A stretch of DNA of 64,000 bases from positions 31,747,657 through 31,811,656 of the forward strand of contig NC_046674.1 in the NCBI RefSeq assembly GCF_003369915.1, written 5' to 3'. A program made the position numbers and the translations under genes. This stretch comes from Drosophila miranda. Taxonomy: Eukaryota; Arthropoda; Insecta; Diptera; Drosophilidae. Below, one piece after another: positions 24,713 through 35,593 of the stretch. The stretch's first letter is position 1. Each line of letters starts with the position of its first letter. Under the pieces are notes generated by a model, which saw only the letters and a list, made by a program, of their open reading frames with translations, ran no database searches and was not told the DNA's origin.

Positions 24713-25091
24713 AGTCGTGCTAATGTTGCTCCGGCTGCAGACATTTTGTTGCTTACCTGATGTTTGTATTCTTTATTTTGTTTCAATAATTTATAAGTTA
24801 GAACTTCGATTTTGATTTGCTCCTTCTCGCCCTGCCTGACAAAATAAATCTCTCAGCTCGACTTTTTTATAATTTTCTATTAGACAACTGACAGCTGAGT
24901 AGGGCTGTCGACTAGTCCGAAAGCACAGCTCAGCAGGCTGGAAATATTTTGTTCATTTTTATTCAAAAGTAATAGAAAAAATTGATTTCAAATTTTCACA
25001 CAACCTTAAAAGCCAAATAAAGAGCATAGATAAAATACACGTTATTGTTGCATTTACATATTATTACATATGTGTATTATGATGCCCTTTT
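24713..25091. other. 380-bp non-DINE segment inside composite block A
   Basis: This single-copy-looking DNA lies between two DINE-1 elements and is duplicated at 36738-37115. On the minus strand it contains AAACATCAG|GTAAGC, a strong splice donor, just upstream of ATGTCTGCAGCCGG. This could be a captured promoter and first-exon region of a host gene; that is inference. Confidence 0.5.
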
Positions 25092-25648
25092 CATACCCGA
25101 TACTCAAAATCAGTATAGGGGTATATTAGATTTGTGGTGCAAATGGATGTGTGTAACGTCCAGAAGGACGATTCCTTTCCGACGCCATAAAATATATACA
25201 TATATGTCTGCCCGTTCGTCTGTCCGTCCCTATGAGCACCTAGATTTCAGAGACTATAAAAGCTAGGGCAACCAAATTTATGCAGACTCCTGTTAGATTT
25301 CACTGTTACAAGTTTGTTTTAAAATTTCACCCCACATCCTTCAGCACCCACAAAGGACGAAAATCTCTGTCTTCCACAATTTTAAAGGTACGAGAAATCA
25401 TAAGAGAGAATCATAAAGAATAATCATATCTACCAGATTGATAAATCTGAATCAGATCGGAACATTACTATAACCAAAGGAACCAATCAATTTGCAGTGG
25501 CTACGCAGCGCCCGATGACAAGTTCTGACTTTTTTTTCTGTCTCTCATGCACTCACTCTGTCGTTTAATGTTAGAGCCGTCTGCCGGAGGAGAGCCATAC
25601 TGACTGCCCTGTAGTACCAGCAGTGAGCGATAGAAGAGAACTTCGTTT
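25092..25648 (+). mobile_element. Variant DINE-1, second member of block A
   Basis: It starts CATACCCGATACT (TATACC in block B), has a short TCTGTCCGTCC tract, and about half the usual internal blocks. It ends CATACTGACTGCCCTGTAG with a diverged 3' tail reaching ACTTCGTTTTT, so the terminus differs from the main subfamily. Confidence 0.75.
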
Positions 25649-25649
25649 T

Positions 25650-26795
25650 TATACCCGATACTCAAAATGAGTATTGGGGTATATTAGATTTGTGGTAAAA
25701 GTGGATGTGTGTAACGTCCAGAAGGAATCGTTTCCGACCCCATAAAGTATATATATTCTTGATCAGCATCAATAGCCGAGTCGATTGAGCCCTGTCTGTC
25801 CGTCTGTCCGTCCGTCCGTCCGTCCGTCCCCTTCAGCGCCTAGTGCTCAAAGACTATAAGAGCTGGAGCAACGATGTTTTGGATCCAGACTTCTGTGAAA
25901 TGTCACTGCTACAAAAATATTTCAAAACTTCGCCCCGCCCACTTCCGCCCCCACAAAGGACGAAAATCTGTGGCATCCACAATTTTAAAGATATGAGAAA
26001 ACCAAAAACGTAGAATTGTAGAGAATGACCATATCTTTAAGACTGCGGATTCTGAATCTGAATTGGATCGTATTATTATTATAGCCAGCATCAAGAAAAC
26101 AATTTCATTTTTTCTCGCCCTGTCTCTCTCTAACACACACGTAGCATAGGCGGCTTTGCTTAGAGTAAAACATTAGCGCCTAGATCTCAGAGACTACAAA
26201 AGCTAGAGCAACCAAATTTGGTATCCACACTCCTAATATATCGGACCGAGAAGGGTTTATTTCAAAATTTCGCCACACCCCCTTCCGCCCCCGCAAAGGA
26301 CGAAAATCTGGGGATATTCAAAAATCTCAGAGACTATTAAGGCTAGAGTAACCAAATTTGGTATCCGCACTCCTGTTAGATCTTACTATAAAACGTGTAA
26401 CTCAAAATGGTGGGGCGAAATTTTGAGTTACACGTTAGTTACGTTTGAGTTACCCTTCCGCCCACACAAAGGACGAAAATCTGTTGCATCCACAATATTG
26501 CACATTCGAGAAAACTAAAAACGCAGAATCATAGATAATGACCATATCTATCAGATTGCTGAATCTGGATCAGATCAGATCATTTTTATAGCCAATAGGA
26601 ACAAAACAATTTGCAGTGGCTACGCAGCGCCCGACGTCACGCTCAGACTGATTTTCTGTCTCTCTCGCACGCACTCTTTGTCGTGTCGTTTAATATTAGC
26701 GGCGTCTGCCGGAGGAGAGCCATACTTACTTAGTATCGGGTATAACTGTAGAGTTGCGGTCTCCGCAGCAACTCACAACGTTCCCCCTCGTTTTT
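25650..26795 (+). mobile_element. Full DINE-1, last member of block A
   Basis: Begins TATACCCGATACT directly after the variant copy and ends GTTCCCCCTCGTTTTT. It carries a 26-bp inverted insertion that creates a hairpin at 26394-26434. Confidence 0.85.
26394..26434. repeat. 15-bp perfect inverted repeat within a DINE-1
   Basis: CGTGTAACTCAAAAT (26394-26408) pairs with ATTTTGAGTTACACG (26420-26434) across an 11-nt spacer. The matching site in block B (about 44714-44740) has no inverted copy. Confidence 0.85.
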
Positions 26796-27830
26796 AGTTG
26801 TTTTATATGTACTTTTTATTCGCGTTTGAAGTTGAAAAAAAAACGAATATTAATGTTATCCAATGTATATAATTTTGCTCTTACTTTTTCTTCTTCATTT
26901 TCTGCTTTAGCTACTTCTGTGTACGTTCGTTGGTCAGTCGTCTTTATTGAATTTGCAAATTGTACGTAATTTGTTTGTTCATTGAGCACGCATTATGCGT
27001 TTAAATTTTTGCCATTGTTGCACTTTGCATATCATATTTGTACTTTATCGTCGCTGCTGATGTCTCGACCACCTGCTGCTGGTGCTGCCACTGCCAGCGC
27101 CGCTGTCAGGCCAATACAATACTCTACCAGTGGAGACGGCGTCGCGTCGCCGCTCATTCGTTCGTTTCGTTTCGAGCAGCGCGCTTTGGTTTCTGATTTT
27201 TCGTTGGCAAAAACAAAAAGTGTGGGGAAGAGGCAGACGCTCAAAGTACTCTGAAAAGGTGAAAAAATAAGCTAAAATCCAGTTGCATGAATAATAATAA
27301 ATAAAAGAAAAGAAACAAACGGCAGAATAAGATGTGTGTGTATGTGACGAATAGCTTTTGAAGCTTCACCTTTCCCTTCTCCGCCGCTGCCACCGCAACC
27401 GCAACCGCCACCGCCACCGCGTTTCTTCGTTTTTTTGTTTTTTTTTTGTGGTTCAGTGAACTGTTTTGCTTCTTCGTTTTCGTTTTGGTTTCTGCTTCGA
27501 TATTATTAAATTAATTACAGTTAGGTGTCGAGAGGAGAAGAGTCGTTGACAAATATCCTAATTATAATGCTAATTAATTTTTGGCCGGCACGCCTCCTAG
27601 CAGGCGGCCGGGGGTGTTTTAGATCTCTTTGTTGTCTGGTGCATTTCCCTCTTCTCTCTTTCTCTCTGAATAGCTGTCTGTGTAGCTCTTTGTTCTGCCC
27701 GGGCCTGGGCGCTCCTTTGGTTTCTTTGTTCAAGTCGTTAGCGCAGACGCAGGCGCTGACGCCGCCGTCAGCGTCCGAGTCAGCAGCAGCAAATTTGCAT
27801 ACTTTGCATTTGGAGAATACGTCCGCTTTT
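26796..27830. other. Non-repeat island between DINE-1 copies
   Basis: No open frame is convincing. The block 27060-27800 is GC-richer, with CTG/CCG runs and long pyrimidine tracts, and looks like a fly promoter and 5' UTR. It may belong to the Yippee-like gene downstream, but this is a guess without transcript data. Confidence 0.35.
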
Positions 27831-28997
27831 TATACCCGATACTCAAAATGAGTATTGGGGTATATTAGATTTGTGGTAAAAGTGGATGTGTGTAACGTCC
27901 AGAAGGAATCGTTTCCGACCCCATAAAGTATATATATTCTTGATCAGCATCAATAGCCGAGTCGATTGAGCCCTGTCTGTCTGTCCGTCTGTCCGTCCGT
28001 CCGTCCGTCCGTCCGTCCGTCCGTCCGTCCGTCCGTCCGTCCGTCCGTCCGTCCGTCCGTCCGTCCGTCCGTCCCCTTCAGCGCCTAGTGCTCAAAGACT
28101 ATAAGATCTAGAGCAACGATGTTTTGGATCCAGACTTCTGTGATATGTCACTGCTACAAAAATATTTCAAAACTTCGCCCCGCCCACTTCCGCCCCCACA
28201 AAGGACGAAAATCTGTGGCATCCACATTTTTAAAGATACGATAAAACCAAAAACGCAGAATCGTAGAGGATGACTATATGTTCTAGAGTGTAAAATCTCA
28301 ACCAGATCGTATAATTATTATAGCCAGAATCAAGAAAACAATTTCATTCTTTCTCGCTCTGTCTCTCTCTAACACAGAGGTTTCATGGTCGGCTTTGCCA
28401 ATTGCAAAATATGAGTTCAAGGATCTCAGAACCTATAAGAGCCAGAGCAACCAAATTTGGTATCCACACTCCTGTGATATCGGACCTTGACCGTTTCGTG
28501 TCCAAATTTCGCCACACCCCCTTCCGCCCCCGCAAAGGACGAAAATCTGGGGCATCCACAAATCTAAGAGACTATTAAGGCTAGAGTAACCAAATTTGGT
28601 GTCCGCACTTCTGTTAGATCTCACTATAAAACGTATATCTCAGAATTTCGCCCCACCCTTTTCCGCCCCCACAAAAGACGAAAATCTGTTGCATCCACAA
28701 TATTGCACATTCGAGAAAACTAAAAACGCAGAATCATAGATAATAACCATATCTATCAGATTGCTGAATCTGGATCAGATCAGATCATTTTTATAGCCAA
28801 AAGGAACAAATCAATTTGCACTGGCTACGCAGCCCCCGACGTCACGCTCAGACTGATTTTCTGTCTCTCTCGCACGCACTCCTTGTCGTGTCGTTTAATA
28901 TTAGCGGCCTCTGCCGGAGGAGAGCCATACTGACTTAGTATCGGGTATAACTGTAGAGTTGCGGTCTCCGCAGCAACTCACAACGTTCCCCCTCGTT
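27831..28997 (+). mobile_element. DINE-1 copy with expanded (GTCY)n tract
   Basis: Full length, from TATACCCGATACT to CGTTCCCCCTCGTT. Its GTCC/GTCT microsatellite spans about 27972-28074 (about 26 units), the longest in the window. Confidence 0.88.
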
Positions 28998-30170
28998 CTT
29001 TTTAAAAAATCATAACAAATCGCAGAATCATTGAGAATGACCATATCTACCAGATTGCCAAATCTGATTTAGATCGGTTTATTATTTGTGTTATTAGCCA
29101 GGAGGAGCAAATAAAACTGCAGTGGCTCCTCAACCCCCTTCCATGCGCTCACTCATTTTCTCTCTCCTTTACATACTCTTATTCGTGCAGTGTAAGTCCC
29201 TTAGCGGAGAGGAACGAGATATGTATGTATAAATGCTGGCTGGTGTGAGTAGAGCGCGACGCTTATAGCGGAATACAAAACATTGGCGGAAATATGGAGA
29301 CAAATAAAATTTTTTAAATTCTAATAAAATTGGTCATTAGGTGTAAAGAGGATAAACGAAATGGAAGAATTGACATTATGTTTCTCTCTTTCTCTCTATG
29401 TTTTTCCCATCTCCCATGACAAGTGCTAGCAAAACTGAGAAAAATTGCCGAATTCCGTCCCCCCCCCACATTAAGCAGCAAATCAATTTGTCCATTTTGC
29501 GGAAAGCGATACCAAAAAACTTAGAGAGAGAGAGCATGCGGCGAGAGTCTCGGAGAGCCATCAGCTCCGAGACGAATTCCAGTGCTTACGTAGAATTAAA
29601 TATATAATATATTGTTGTATAGGTTACATACATATGTACATAAACCATAAACATAAACATACATACATATGTATGTATTTACTGACTGAATACCGGCTAC
29701 GATTGTAGAGCCGCGACCCCTGCCCTTGCAAAACTCTGCGAATCGGGTATCTGTATACAATTTTTAACATTTAATTTTCCTGTTTTACTTTTTTTTTTAT
29801 ATTCCATAAGAAAAGTTAGGAAATGTACCGTTAGCCGATACTATTTCGTTTTTAAGACATTTAATTTTGTATATGGGAAATTCCTTCGAAAAGTCCATAT
29901 TTCCATTTCCATATACTTTTGTCCCGATATTATTTTCTAAATTGAATGAAACCAATTGATATATAATTAAATTAGCTTTTCCTTAAAAAACGACTTACTA
30001 GGGTTTTTAGAGAGACTTTGAGGAACATAAAGTATATATATAATGGGTTTCAGATGTTAATGAAACTATGTGCCAATTTGTTAAATTATCGGAACAAAAG
30101 TATCTGGAAATGGAGTGTTTTCGTTTAAAAAATTCTACAAAATAATGCAAGAGATCATTGATTGATTATC
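28998..30170. other. Intergenic DNA with a DINE-1 relic
   Basis: The stretch 29010-29170 keeps blocks of the family (AGAATGACCATATCTACCAG, GCAGTGGCT) and is a diverged fragment. An 8-bp inverted repeat GTCTCGGA/TCCGAGAC lies at 29547-29573. No gene was seen. Confidence 0.45.
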
Positions 30171-30187
30171 GGAATAGGTTGGGCTAG

Positions 30188-30245
30188 GTCATGAAGGCAG
30201 GTGTAGGGCAGTCCCATCCGGAGGTTTGGATGAATAGTTTAAGTA
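30188..30245 (-). mobile_element. Possible 3'-end fragment of a LOA-type element
   Basis: The string GGGCAGTCCCATCCGG with the following TTTGGATGAAT resembles the 3' coding end of the LOA element at 48416-48450 (GGGCAGTCCCATCCGG, then CTTGGATGTAT). On the minus strand it reads IQTSGWDCP against IQATGWDCP. Only about 35 bp match. Confidence 0.5.
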
Positions 30246-30322
30246 ACTTTGAAGTGATCTTAATTTTTATGTTTGTTTTATTGAGTTTGTTTATCTTTGC
30301 AGTCCCTAAAGTAAAAGTGAAG

Positions 30323-30694
30323 CGAGGGGGAACGTTGTGAGTTCCAGCTGCGACCGCAACTCTATATTTATACCCGATACTTAGTCCGTATGGCTCTCCG
30401 CTAGACGGCGAGGACGTACGACAAAGAGTACGTGCGAAAGAGACAGAAAAACAGTAAGAACGTGTTAACGGACGCTGCGTAGCCACTGCAAATTGGTTTG
30501 CTCCTTTTGGTTATAAAATTGATCCGATGTGATCCAGATTCATGCTCTAGCCTTAATAGTCTCTGAGATCTGTGGATGACACAGATTTTCGTCCTATGCG
30601 GGGCGGATATCAGGTTCGATAGGATAGGAGTGTGCGGACAGACAGGCATGGCTCTATCGACTCGGTTTTTGATGCTGATCAAGAATATATTTTA
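30323..30694 (-). mobile_element. DINE-1 copy, reversed and internally truncated
   Basis: It begins at the reversed 3' end (CGAGGGGGAACGTTGTGAG), has TATACCCGATACT at about 30370, and ends within the core at TTGATGCTGATCAAGAATATA. Much of the middle, the (GTCY)n tract and the 5' terminus are lost. Confidence 0.8.
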
Positions 30695-31873
30695 AGAATC
30701 AAGAATTCTTTTTAATATTAGAAGAGGAAATGGGTCTGTCTCATGAGTGTACATATTCCTCTCCAGAGTTTGGGATAGTTTTTATTTTTGTGCTATGTTT
30801 CATGGCATTATGCACCATTCCCTTGGAATACTTCAATGTTTCTGCAATTTTGCGGAACGAAAAAAGATTTTTATTATACAAAAATGGAAAATAGTAGTTA
30901 TAAAAATATGTATCCCAGATATATAGTAAATCAACAGGGTTTGAAATGGTTCAGTCGACAGCTGCTACTGCTAACGCCACTGAACATACATATCAGAAGC
31001 CGCAGTCAAAACAGAAGCAACAAATGAAAAGTGACGCCAACCGCAGCAGAAAGCCAATCGTCAGAGACTTGAACTTTTACGGTACTCGAGCTGCAAGGGT
31101 ATATGTACATATACATACATATGTACATATGTGTTCTTCTGTACATATTATACATCCATACGTACATTTTTGTTGTATTTCTTTGTTTCGGGTCGGTCAA
31201 TCATACGTGTTGTTGCGTGTGGGCAAGAGAGATTGTAAATGGAAATCGATAATGGAAATGCCCCGGGCATATACATACATATATGTATATATAACTTTCC
31301 GTCCCCCGCTTTCGCCCCTGGCACTTTCCTTCTCTGGCAAACCAATAGCCGCCTGCAGAAAGATGCACCACCACCACAGAGCTACACATGCACTAATATT
31401 TTAACTTTGTTCTTATTTTCAGCTTTGGCTGTCGGGAAATTCGATATACATAACTTGGGATCAGAACGGCCAGACAAAGGCGTCGTCGACGGCGTCATCT
31501 CGGTATCAGTGGCGGGACAGGGACGCCTCTGTAATCGTTCAATGACAGCAGCCGCAGCAGTTTCTGCTGCTGCATTTGCCGCTGCAGCAGCGCGCAGTTA
31601 ACGCCCGAGCATAGGGTCCAGCGGTGAAAAGAGAACAGAGATTGTTTCGTGGCCTTTTGGACGTGGCCAAGGTATGTGCTGTGTAATCTCTTCATTTATG
31701 TCCTTGCCACTAATAAATATTTATCCGGTACTTCAGCAGCGGGCCATCTATAAAGTAAAAAGACCAAAGGGAAGAGATAAACAACACATAAATTGAAAGG
31801 ACTGAGTGCTGAAGCCTCAACCAAAGGAGGGGAGATCAAGAAGAGGGCACCTACCCATTCAGCAGCAGAAAAA
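30695..31873. other. Upstream region and probable 5' UTR of the Yippee-like gene
   Basis: Two splice-like sites, GCCAAG|GTATGT at about 31672 and CTTCAG| at about 31738, could bound a 5' UTR intron. A CAG/GCA-rich stretch occurs at 31545-31600. No other gene was seen. Confidence 0.45.
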
Positions 31874-32218
31874 ATGGTGAAAACCTTTCAAGCCTATCTA
31901 CCGTCCACCAATCGGACCTACTCATGTGTTCACTGCCGCGCCCACCTCGCCTCCCACGACGAACTCATTTCGAAGTCGTTCCAAGGCAGCCAGGGCCCGG
32001 CCTACCTCTTCAACTCGGTGGTGAACGTGGCCTGTGGCCAGACGGAAGAGCGGGTCCTGCTCACTGGACTCCACGCCGTGGCCGACATCTACTGCGAATG
32101 TTGCAAGACGCCGCTGGGCTGGAAGTATGAGCACGCCTACGAGTCCAGCCAGAAGTACAAGGAGGGGAAGTTTATTATCGAGCTGGCGCACATGATCAAG
32201 GAGAACGGCTGGGATTGA
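31874..32218 (+). CDS. Yippee-like zinc-binding protein (YPEL1-4 type)
   Basis: A single exon encodes 114 residues starting [18 protein letters not shown]. The Yippee domain covers nearly the whole protein: zinc-ligand pairs Cys18/Cys21 (CVHC) and Cys74/Cys77 (CECC), with the highly conserved [48 protein letters not shown] and a C-terminus of HMIKENGWD. Identity to animal YPEL proteins is very high throughout. YPEL proteins are small nuclear or centrosome-associated factors linked to cell division and stress; the molecular function is not settled. I believe D. melanogaster CG15309 is the orthologue. The ATG at 31874 has a good AAAATGG context. No break is visible. Confidence 0.95.
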   Translation: MVKTFQAYLPSTNRTYSCVHCRAHLASHDELISKSFQGSQGPAYLFNSVVNVACGQTEERVLLTGLHAVADIYCECCKTPLGWKYEHAYESSQKYKEGKFIIELAHMIKENGWD

Positions 32219-35021
32219 ACGTATGCAAGGCGGATTGGCGGATGTAAGGCAGCCGTCGGCAAGGGTTAAAGCAGAAAAATGGCCGAAACAACAGCAGCAG
32301 CAACAAAAGTGGAAATACAGACACAAACACACAGCGTGGACAACGAGTGGAAGGCGTTGGAAGAAGTTCGAGTGCGAGCGTGAGCGGGATCGCTCTTGTA
32401 CTCCCTCAAGTGGAATGCAAATGCAAAGTGCAATGAGAGGGATGGAGTGTGCTGATGTTTTGAGGCGTCGATGAACAGAGGGAACAAGAAAGAGATCAAA
32501 AACGAGAAGGATATGATCAGGCAGGGGTGTAGGTTCAAGGGCAAGGGCTAGGCAGCAGGCGGTGAAGAAATTAAATTCGATCCACCAGTGAGAGTTATTT
32601 GGTACCAGAATACATATATATGTGTATGCTATTAGTGCACTAATCGTCGTATCTAATAGAACAATCATCCAATCAGAGACAAAACATAATACAACCCACC
32701 CACATAAACACACACTCATGCAGATACGTACATATATGTGCATATATAACAAATTTATATATACATGTATAAAATGCTTGAGTGGCCGTTTGGACGATCT
32801 CTGCGCCGGCCGCAGCGAGCCTGGTTGGAGCTGGCGCCATCTCCGTATGTACATATGTAAATGTATATATGTACATATGTATGTATATGTCAGGCTTTTG
32901 AATATTTTAAGAATTTCATCACGCTTATGTTCGCGTTCCCTTTCTTTCTCCTTCTTTGTATTTGAATTAATTGATCGATTATTTGAAGGACACTAATCGA
33001 ATGAAGATGCTGATTAAATAAGGTTTAATTTATGTTCAGTATGAGTGAAATCGATTTTTGTATAAACAGAAAACAAGAAGCCCGCAGCGAGAAAACGACA
33101 CACACACATGTACACACAACAACAACTTGCACTGCCAAAAAACAGGAGAAATGCTTAGCAATAAAACACAACCACCGCGGGAAAAAATGGATCTTTAGAA
33201 CACAAGGCATGCAAAAACCTAATCGGGAATCATAAATAAATATTCAGAACCACGCGAAAGCACATACAGAACACACACACACACACACATACACATACAT
33301 TCATACACATACTCAGGCGAACACACATTTTCAACATAGTAGGTATTTAAAAATGTATTTTAAATTTATTATTTAATGCAATTTACCATGAATGAATACC
33401 ATGAAAATTATAACTGTTTAAAGCTGAAAGAATAGCAAAGCAGCAATGCACGCGTCAGAGAGGTCGAAAATGGTGCGAACCGAAAGGCTAGATTGCTTCA
33501 CAGGCACATCAATAAATATACTGCTCCCAGTGGAATGTAATACTGTGACGTGGATCCTGATCGCAGGAAATGGGCGGGGTGTGAAAGAAATTCAATAAAA
33601 TACAAGGCATTCTATGCGTAACAGTAATAAAATCCAATATGAATATTTATTTATGTATATAAAGAAACTGCGTATTTGTCTCGCAAAAATTGTATAATAA
33701 TCAAAGAGAATCGAGAAAACGGAAGAAAAAATGGAAGAAATATTTTTAATGGAAGCAAATTATGAAATAATGTATGCAAAAATAACTGCCAGAACTATTC
33801 AAGTTAAAAGATGTTCTTTAAGTAGTTATATAAATGTATATGAGAAACATATTTTTGGTAGTGTTAAAATACCTTAAAAGTAAAAGGAAAACCGCAAAAT
33901 ATAACAAAAGTTCAATCAAAAACAAAACAAATCAAATTTTTTTAAAGAAAGCTTATATCGTGAAACATGCAAAATTATACAAATGGCAGAACCGGTTCTT
34001 TTTTTTTTGTTTTTATGACATTGTTTGTACATTGCAATCGTCTATTTACTCATATTTATCAATCTTTAGGCCTAATTCTGAAAAAGCTTTAAGCGTTGTT
34101 TTACTCTACTCCCTGCATGTGATGCACCATAAATGCAACACAAATTTAAGCGGAATTCATAACACTGATGTCAGTATTTACATACATACATATATGTATG
34201 TATATATTATACTTGCATATACATACATACTACTATCATACATCCATTCATACCAAAATATATACATACATAATAAAACTAGAACACCTTTACATCAAAC
34301 ACAAAATTACAGCCATCTACATTAACTGAAGTCAGGTTGGAGTAGCGAGGTTGTTAGTAAAAGCGTTTCAAGATGTTCTATTGTAAGAGTGAGTATACAC
34401 GTATATGTATGTGTGTGCTATGCATACCCACCAAACCAAACGCACGATCCTTCAGCGAGTGTCTCGCAGCATGCCCGCAAACGAGATCGCCAGTGAGCTA
34501 AAAAGTTAGCGATACATTTGACTCGCGTGCGACATATGCGTTTGGTTTGCATACATCGCCATACATACATGCATAAATATACATTTTATATGTATATATA
34601 TACATATATATTGGATATAAACGAAACATAAATCACTAACTGCAATAAAGCGCATTTTTAGCTGTACTTAGAATTTTGTTTTCCTTTAATAGAAGTACGA
34701 TGCAGAGAAAAATTAGAGACACATTTATTTCTATAAAACGAGCTTAAAACGGGTTTATTTTAAGACAATTTTCTTTTGGTTTATCAATTTTGTGTTCTGC
34801 GTTTTCGATTATGTTCATGTGAAATCGATTAAGGTTGATTTGTGCGATTGATTTTAATTCTCTTCTCGACTCTGCGTTAACTATGTGCATTTGCGATTCG
34901 TGGAATTTAGATTTATGGTGCTAACATGTAACTGTGCTATAGAGAGGTTTTGTTTCTGTGTACTTAGTGGATCAGCTTGATCTGTGGTCACCAATTATTT
35001 CCATTTGTTGGAGTGGTAGCA
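32219..35021. other. Long 3' UTR and intergenic DNA
   Basis: No gene was recognised. Several AATAAA signals occur (for example 33510 and 33594). There is a CA-repeat at about 33272-33310, CATA-type repeats at 34180-34260, and an inverted repeat at 34433-34548. Confidence 0.5.
34433..34548. repeat. 12-bp inverted repeat with 92-bp interior
   Basis: AAACCAAACGCA (34433-34444) pairs perfectly with TGCGTTTGGTTT (34537-34548). The interior contains a further GCGAGT/ACTCGC pair, so a branched fold is possible. It is unlike the surrounding AT-rich DNA. Confidence 0.5.
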
Positions 35022-35558
35022 CTACTTGGACGACAGTCCGGTAATGGGGTTCATCTGCAGTTGAATGATGCGACGCAGTTGCGCCTGGCGCCGGTCCTCG
35101 GCATACGTTTCCGGCACGGGGTCATATAGCTTGAAGTAATAGGACAACGAAATAAGTAGTCCAACGGCGACTGACCAAAAACCAACGCCAATGACCAACC
35201 TTCAGTCGGGCGTAAAATGCTGAAACTCAGCGTAGGTCTGACAGAAGCTGTGCCGATACAGGAGCTTCTTGTCCTGGAGCGACAACGCATTCCAGTCGCC
35301 TAGCTCCTTTTCGCGCACTGCGCACAGCTCGGGTGTGACCTCGCGATAGCGAATCGCCGGAAACGGAAACTCCACGCAATCGATGTAGATGGGATTGCCG
35401 TTTACGCCATAGCCGACCACCTCGCGATCGCCACTCATCAGGCGTGTACCGTCGTGATGGGTTTCACGACGCATCATTGCCATTATCGCCGCCCGCAGGG
35501 GAAGTACTTGGTGGAACTGCTTATGTAGACGCAAGCTCAGCGCACGCATTTCTGACAT
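35022..35558 (-). pseudogene. COX4-like (cytochrome c oxidase subunit IV) frame with internal TGA
   Basis: The frame starts MSEMRALSLRLHKQF and runs without introns. It contains VGYGVNGNPIYIDCVEFPF, PFPAIRYREVTPEL and SFCQTYAEF, the hallmarks of COX4. At codon 119 (35204-35202) a TGA stands where COX4 proteins have the Trp preceding the membrane helix. The same frame then continues through a transmembrane segment (LVIGVGFWSVAVGLLISLSY) and the matrix-to-IMS tail (YDPVPETYAE, QLRRIIQLQMNPITGLSSK) to a TAG at 35024-35022, so it also lacks the usual ~10-residue C-terminal extension. COX4 is a nuclear-coded, membrane-spanning subunit of complex IV. Absence of introns and divergence suggest a COX4L-type paralogue or retrocopy. 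A recent pseudogene is most likely; a sequencing error or readthrough cannot be excluded. Confidence 0.8.
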
Positions 35559-35593
35559 TGTGACGGTACTACACCTGGAAGAGTCACCATTTT

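Larger units (their letters stand above)
23618..26795 (+). mobile_element. Composite DINE-1 block, copy A
   Basis: It has four parts in a row: DINE-1 (23618-24712), a 380-bp non-repeat segment (24713-25091), a short variant DINE-1 (25092-25648) and a full DINE-1 (25650-26795). The same four parts in the same order occur at 35594-45066, with the 380-bp segment differing at only about two positions that I could see. Both copies begin at a DINE-1 5' terminus and end at a DINE-1 3' terminus, so the whole block may have moved as a unit. Confidence 0.75.

Noticed and set aside
31922..32854. 310-residue frame opposite the Yippee-like gene
   Set aside because: It is antisense to a highly conserved coding exon and its 5' half is low-complexity; it is a shadow of codon bias.
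33834..34325. 163-residue plus-strand frame
   Set aside because: Composition (Lys, Ile, Tyr, simple repeats) reflects AT-rich and CATA-repeat DNA, not a protein.
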